Origin: Pseudomonadota bacterium | GTDB lineage: Bacteria > Pseudomonadota > Gammaproteobacteria > Steroidobacterales > Steroidobacteraceae | Direction: 5' to 3' | DNA length: 5,436 bases | Assembly (NCBI GenBank): GCA_028067895.1 | Contig: JAPTUI010000411.1 | Coordinates: forward strand, 1 to 5,436 | In this document: in pieces, positions 5,288 to 5,436 of the stretch | Layout: the number at the start of each line of letters is the position of its first letter | Position numbering within the stretch: the stretch's first letter is position 1 | Program-made: the position numbers and the translations under genes | Notes under the pieces: model-generated | What the model saw: the letters and a program-made list of their open reading frames with translations, nothing else | The model's database searches: none | Told to the model about the DNA's origin: nothing

Positions 5288-5436
5288 CACCCCCGTCCGT
5301 CACCGCCTGCCCCGGTATGTCGCCTCATCAGTGCACACGCGAGCGCGCGGGGGCAGTCACGTCCCCGCCGCACCAGCGCCTCACGACTGAGCGACCACAG
5401 GAGCGCTGCGCCGCCGATCGCGCGCCAGATACGTGT

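Larger units (their letters stand above)
5175..5436. other. Upstream region of the MarR gene, running to the window edge
   Basis: This very GC-rich 262-bp stretch probably carries the regulator's promoter, although no clear -35/-10 pair is visible. It contains two short palindromes, at 5226-5237 and 5273-5287, that could be autoregulatory operators. A minus-strand frame is open from the window edge to a TAA at 5167-5169 (89 codons) and overlaps the MarR start by eight bases. Its composition (many Arg, Gly and Cys, no motif) makes a real gene end doubtful. Confidence 0.45.

Noticed and set aside
1..5436. CRISPR arrays, tRNA or rRNA genes, toxin-antitoxin pairs, retrons or other defence systems
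   Set aside because: No regularly spaced repeats, no cloverleaf or rRNA-like sequence and no matching protein motifs were seen on either strand.

Overview
The window is high-GC bacterial DNA. All three intact genes lie on the minus strand, so transcription runs right to left. The protein sequences (a PpsA close to the enterobacterial type, a SlyA-like MarR regulator) and an IS630-type transposon remnant suggest a proteobacterium, probably a Burkholderiales-like betaproteobacterium. That placement is an inference from protein style and base composition; nothing here fixes the genus.

Layout from left to right: (1) 22-2436, minus: complete phosphoenolpyruvate synthase (ppsA, 804 aa) with all catalytic motifs. 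(2) 2437-2685: spacer with several stem-loops and a T7 tract. (3) 2686-3657, minus: single-domain sugar-phosphate nucleotidyltransferase of the mannose-1-phosphate guanylyltransferase type (323 aa from the SD-supported start). (4) 3658-3940: leader of that gene, with a perfect GGGAATTCCC palindrome. (5) about 3941-4197, plus: decayed C-terminal part of an IS630-family transposase, with a frameshift at a C3T7 tract and the catalytic Glu changed to Gly. (6) about 4198-4640: no recognisable gene; one strong hairpin. (7) 4641-5174, minus: SlyA-like MarR regulator (177 aa from the SD-supported start) with an unusual basic tail. (8) 5175-5436: upstream region of the regulator with two short palindromes and a doubtful open frame running off the window edge.

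How the genes may fit together: PpsA makes PEP from pyruvate and opens gluconeogenesis. The nucleotidyltransferase would activate a hexose-1-phosphate (most likely mannose-1-P, to GDP-mannose) for polysaccharide or glycoconjugate synthesis. Their shared direction suggests a carbon-to-sugar-nucleotide link, but the 249-bp gap with a T-tract leaves co-transcription open. The MarR gene is separated from them by IS debris and more than 1 kb, so no regulatory link can be claimed. I found no convincing new defence, mobile or RNA system. The most informative oddities are the dead IS630 copy, the ppsA/nucleotidyltransferase pairing without a visible ppsR, and the structured spacer between them.
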